DNA of 64,000 bases, from assembly GCA_016875165.1 (NCBI GenBank), contig VGSF01000012.1, positions 1-64,000 on the forward strand, given 5' to 3'. The position numbers and the translations under genes are program-made. The notes beneath the pieces were generated by a model, which saw nothing but the letters and a program-made list of their open reading frames with translations, did no database searches and had not been told where the DNA came from. Origin of the DNA: Deltaproteobacteria bacterium. Lineage in GTDB: Bacteria; Desulfobacterota; SM23-61. Of the stretch, positions 62,163-64,000 are shown one piece after another (the stretch's first letter is position 1; each line of letters begins with the position of its first letter).

Positions 62163-63991
62163 TTTAATTCCAATTCCTTTAGCTTGGCTTCTTCAGGGAT
62201 GCCTGTCCGGCTCCAGCCTCGTTCCAGGTAATACTCATCCAGCATCTCTTCCAGATGAACAACTTTGCCTTTGGCCGGCCCATCTGGCAGAGGTTCGTGG
62301 GTCAACCGGCGGGGCAGAGTGTCATCCTGGCGGGAGAAACCGGCCTTATGCAAAAACATCCGTTCGGCGTTCCAAATCCGCTCCCCGGCCTTAACCAGCT
62401 CATCCAGGGAATATTCGGCGCCGGTAACCGCGTTCAGATAATCCAGGATGCCATCCGGAAATATCTCCAACTGCGGCCGCAAAAGGTTCCGCACAGTGAA
62501 AAAGATGCAGAGGCCGGCAGAGTCGATGACGCTAAAAACATCCTGCCAGAATTTGACGAGCCGCCCCTTGCCCTTCCATTCATGGGGATCGACGGGCTTG
62601 GGAATTCCCACCATTTCGCAATAGGCCATATGCGCCCGGCAATGGGAGCCGCCGATGGGTGAAGTGGCGTAATTCAAACCCTGGGCTTGAAGGCCTCTGG
62701 GTTCATAACCAGGAAGCTCCAGCCGCTTGGACACCATGGCCAATTCCGGATGGCCATAACGTTCCGCCAACCGGTAACTGCCTTCGGCCAATTGATCGCC
62801 AAAACCTTCCCTAAGGCCGGCCATCCTTGCGAGTTCCACCACCTTCCGTCCATCGCCCCAGTGGAGGGATCCCCCGGCTTGGTCTTCGGTCAGATACCCG
62901 CGATCGAAAAGCTCCATGGCGCAGGCAATAGTCGCGCCCATGGTCATTGTATCCAGGCCCAGTTCGTTGCATATATAATTGGCTTTGGTTATGGCGGCAA
63001 GGTTATCGACCATACAAAGGGTGCCCAGGGCAAAGGCGGTTTCGTACTCAGGCCCCTCTCCTTCCCCTTCAAAACCCGGCTCCTCGACTTTGGTAAAGCG
63101 GCCGCAGGAGATGGGGCAGGCGAAGCAGGCTATCGTCTTTTTAAGGTATTTTTCGGTCAGGGTCTGACCCGTGATGGCTTGCCAGCCGTCAAAGGTGCCC
63201 TGCTGGAAATTTTTCGTCGGCAAAACCCCGTATTTCTGGGTCAGAGGGGTCATCACCCCAATTGTGCCATGTTGACTCAAAGGAGAGGGTGCGGCCTTGG
63301 CCGCCTGGGTAAACTTGGTCATGACCCGATCTTGAATCTCCTTAAAACGCGCCGGGTCAGCTACAGGAATCAGGCCTTCCCCCCGGACTACCACTGCTTT
63401 GAGGTTTTTGGACCCCATAACCGCGCCCACTCCCGAACGACCGGCTGCCCGGTATTTGTCGTTCATGATGGCGGCAAACAAAACCAGCTTTTCCCCTGCC
63501 GGTCCAATGCAGGCCACCCTGGCCTTAGGGTCTGTCTCGCCGATTAATATATCGGTGGTCTCCGGAACATTCTTCCCCCATAGGTGGCCTGCTGGCCTTA
63601 GCTCAGCCCGGCCCTTATCGATCCACAGATAGACCGGTTGGGCTGCCCGGCCAGTTACTATTAAAGCATCGAATCCTGCCCGTTTCAACTCCTTGGGAAA
63701 TTGTCCCCCGGAGTTTGAGCAGGTAAGGGCTCCGGTAAGCGGGCCCTTGGTCATGACCATGTAACGGGCGGCAGTGGGGGTGGAAGTGCCGGTCAACGGG
63801 CCGGTAGCCATAATCAACATATTTTCAGGAGACAACGGATCGACTTTTGGGTCGAGTTCTTTATTCAAATAATAGATGCCAAGGCCGCGGCCGCCGATGT
63901 AATCCTTGGCTACCTTCCTATCTAAATTCTCCTCCTTAAGCTCGCCCTTTGTCAGATCAATCCGCAGAATCTTTCCCCGCCATCCGTGCAT
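62159..63991 (-). CDS. aor: Aldehyde:ferredoxin oxidoreductase (tungsten enzyme family)
   Basis: A 610-residue cytoplasmic enzyme of the AOR family, which oxidises aldehydes to acids with ferredoxin (or the reverse). The N-terminal domain opens MHGWRGKILRIDLTKGEL and GGRGLGIYYL. The [4Fe-4S] cluster Cys are C289-x2-C292-x3-C296 and C495, nearly the same numbers as in the Pyrococcus enzyme. SPIGGSHCRAHM and GSKNLKAVVV are typical. Family knowledge predicts a tungsten bis-pterin. The last codon and stop come from the family C insertion: AAG-TAA now replaces the earlier AAT-TGA. The start is 9 bp from the window edge, so its ribosome site is not visible. Confidence 0.95.
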   Translation of the reverse strand: MHGWRGKILRIDLTKGELKEENLDRKVAKDYIGGRGLGIYYLNKELDPKVDPLSPENMLIMATGPLTGTSTPTAARYMVMTKGPLTGALTCSNSGGQFPKELKRAGFDALIVTGRAAQPVYLWIDKGRAELRPAGHLWGKNVPETTDILIGETDPKARVACIGPAGEKLVLFAAIMNDKYRAAGRSGVGAVMGSKNLKAVVVRGEGLIPVADPARFKEIQDRVMTKFTQAAKAAPSPLSQHGTIGVMTPLTQKYGVLPTKNFQQGTFDGWQAITGQTLTEKYLKKTIACFACPISCGRFTKVEEPGFEGEGEGPEYETAFALGTLCMVDNLAAITKANYICNELGLDTMTMGATIACAMELFDRGYLTEDQAGGSLHWGDGRKVVELARMAGLREGFGDQLAEGSYRLAERYGHPELAMVSKRLELPGYEPRGLQAQGLNYATSPIGGSHCRAHMAYCEMVGIPKPVDPHEWKGKGRLVKFWQDVFSVIDSAGLCIFFTVRNLLRPQLEIFPDGILDYLNAVTGAEYSLDELVKAGERIWNAERMFLHKAGFSRQDDTLPRRLTHEPLPDGPAKGKVVHLEEMLDEYYLERGWSRTGIPEEAKLKELELK

Positions 63992-64000
63992 TTCTATTCT

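Noticed and set aside
1-64000. tRNA, rRNA, riboswitch or intact transposase genes
   Set aside because: None could be recognised on either strand by reading; a dedicated covariance-model or profile search would be needed to exclude small RNAs.

Overview
The window looks like part of the chromosome of an anaerobic, metabolically versatile bacterium of the Desulfobacterota / former Deltaproteobacteria type. This is inferred from gene content: a tungsten-type aldehyde:ferredoxin oxidoreductase, an AcsE-like methyltetrahydrofolate methyltransferase, a ferredoxin-molybdopterin fusion oxidoreductase, many TRAP/TAXI/TTT uptake systems and several CaiB-type CoA transferases. Most genes have strong AGGAGG ribosome sites. 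No rRNA, tRNA, CRISPR array, phage gene or intact transposase was seen.

Layout. 1-6 kb: minus-strand redox genes (ferredoxin-molybdopterin fusion, di-haem-like membrane protein, AcsE-like methyltransferase) separated by short mobile elements. 6-10 kb: alpha-glucan phosphorylase and an ApbE flavin transferase. 10.4-32.7 kb: a long plus-strand catabolic island. It opens with a GntR/FCD regulator behind a strong promoter overlapped by a palindrome and a MaoC-type hydratase gene broken by an in-frame stop. Two TAXI-TRAP uptake modules follow, interleaved with three acyl-CoA dehydrogenases, three CoA transferases, enoyl-CoA hydratase, a CitE-like lyase, a 2-hydroxyacid dehydrogenase and a LarA-like protein. 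32.9-33.5 kb: a VapBC toxin-antitoxin pair. 33.7-40.8 kb: a minus-strand Liv-type ABC transporter operon led by an acyl-CoA ligase. 40.8-41.9 kb: a non-coding patch of nested elements and a decayed livG fragment. 41.9-49.8 kb: RqcH/NFACT protein, two convergent MFS carriers, a methyltransferase, a fourth CoA transferase and an HMG-CoA-lyase-like enzyme. 50.2-57.6 kb: a DctPQM TRAP system, a DUF4412-like secreted protein and a TctCBA system whose tctA has a 1-nt frameshift. 57.7-64 kb: minus-strand LDH2-type dehydrogenase, two MoaD/ThiS-like proteins, an SDR, a DUF6282-like metal-dependent hydrolase and the aldehyde:ferredoxin oxidoreductase.

Together the genes describe uptake of organic acids by five transporter classes, activation by CoA transfer or ligation, and beta-oxidation-like or lyase-type breakdown. 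The substrates cannot be read from the sequence.

The most interesting signals are: (1) two adjacent acyl-CoA dehydrogenases that have lost complementary halves of the active site, as expected of an obligate heteromer; (2) at least three families of short non-autonomous inverted-repeat elements with readable target-site duplications (6 bp, 8 bp and probably 4 bp), one nested in another and one supplying the stop codon of the aldehyde oxidoreductase gene; (3) three broken or decaying genes (MaoC hydratase, tctA, livG fragment).
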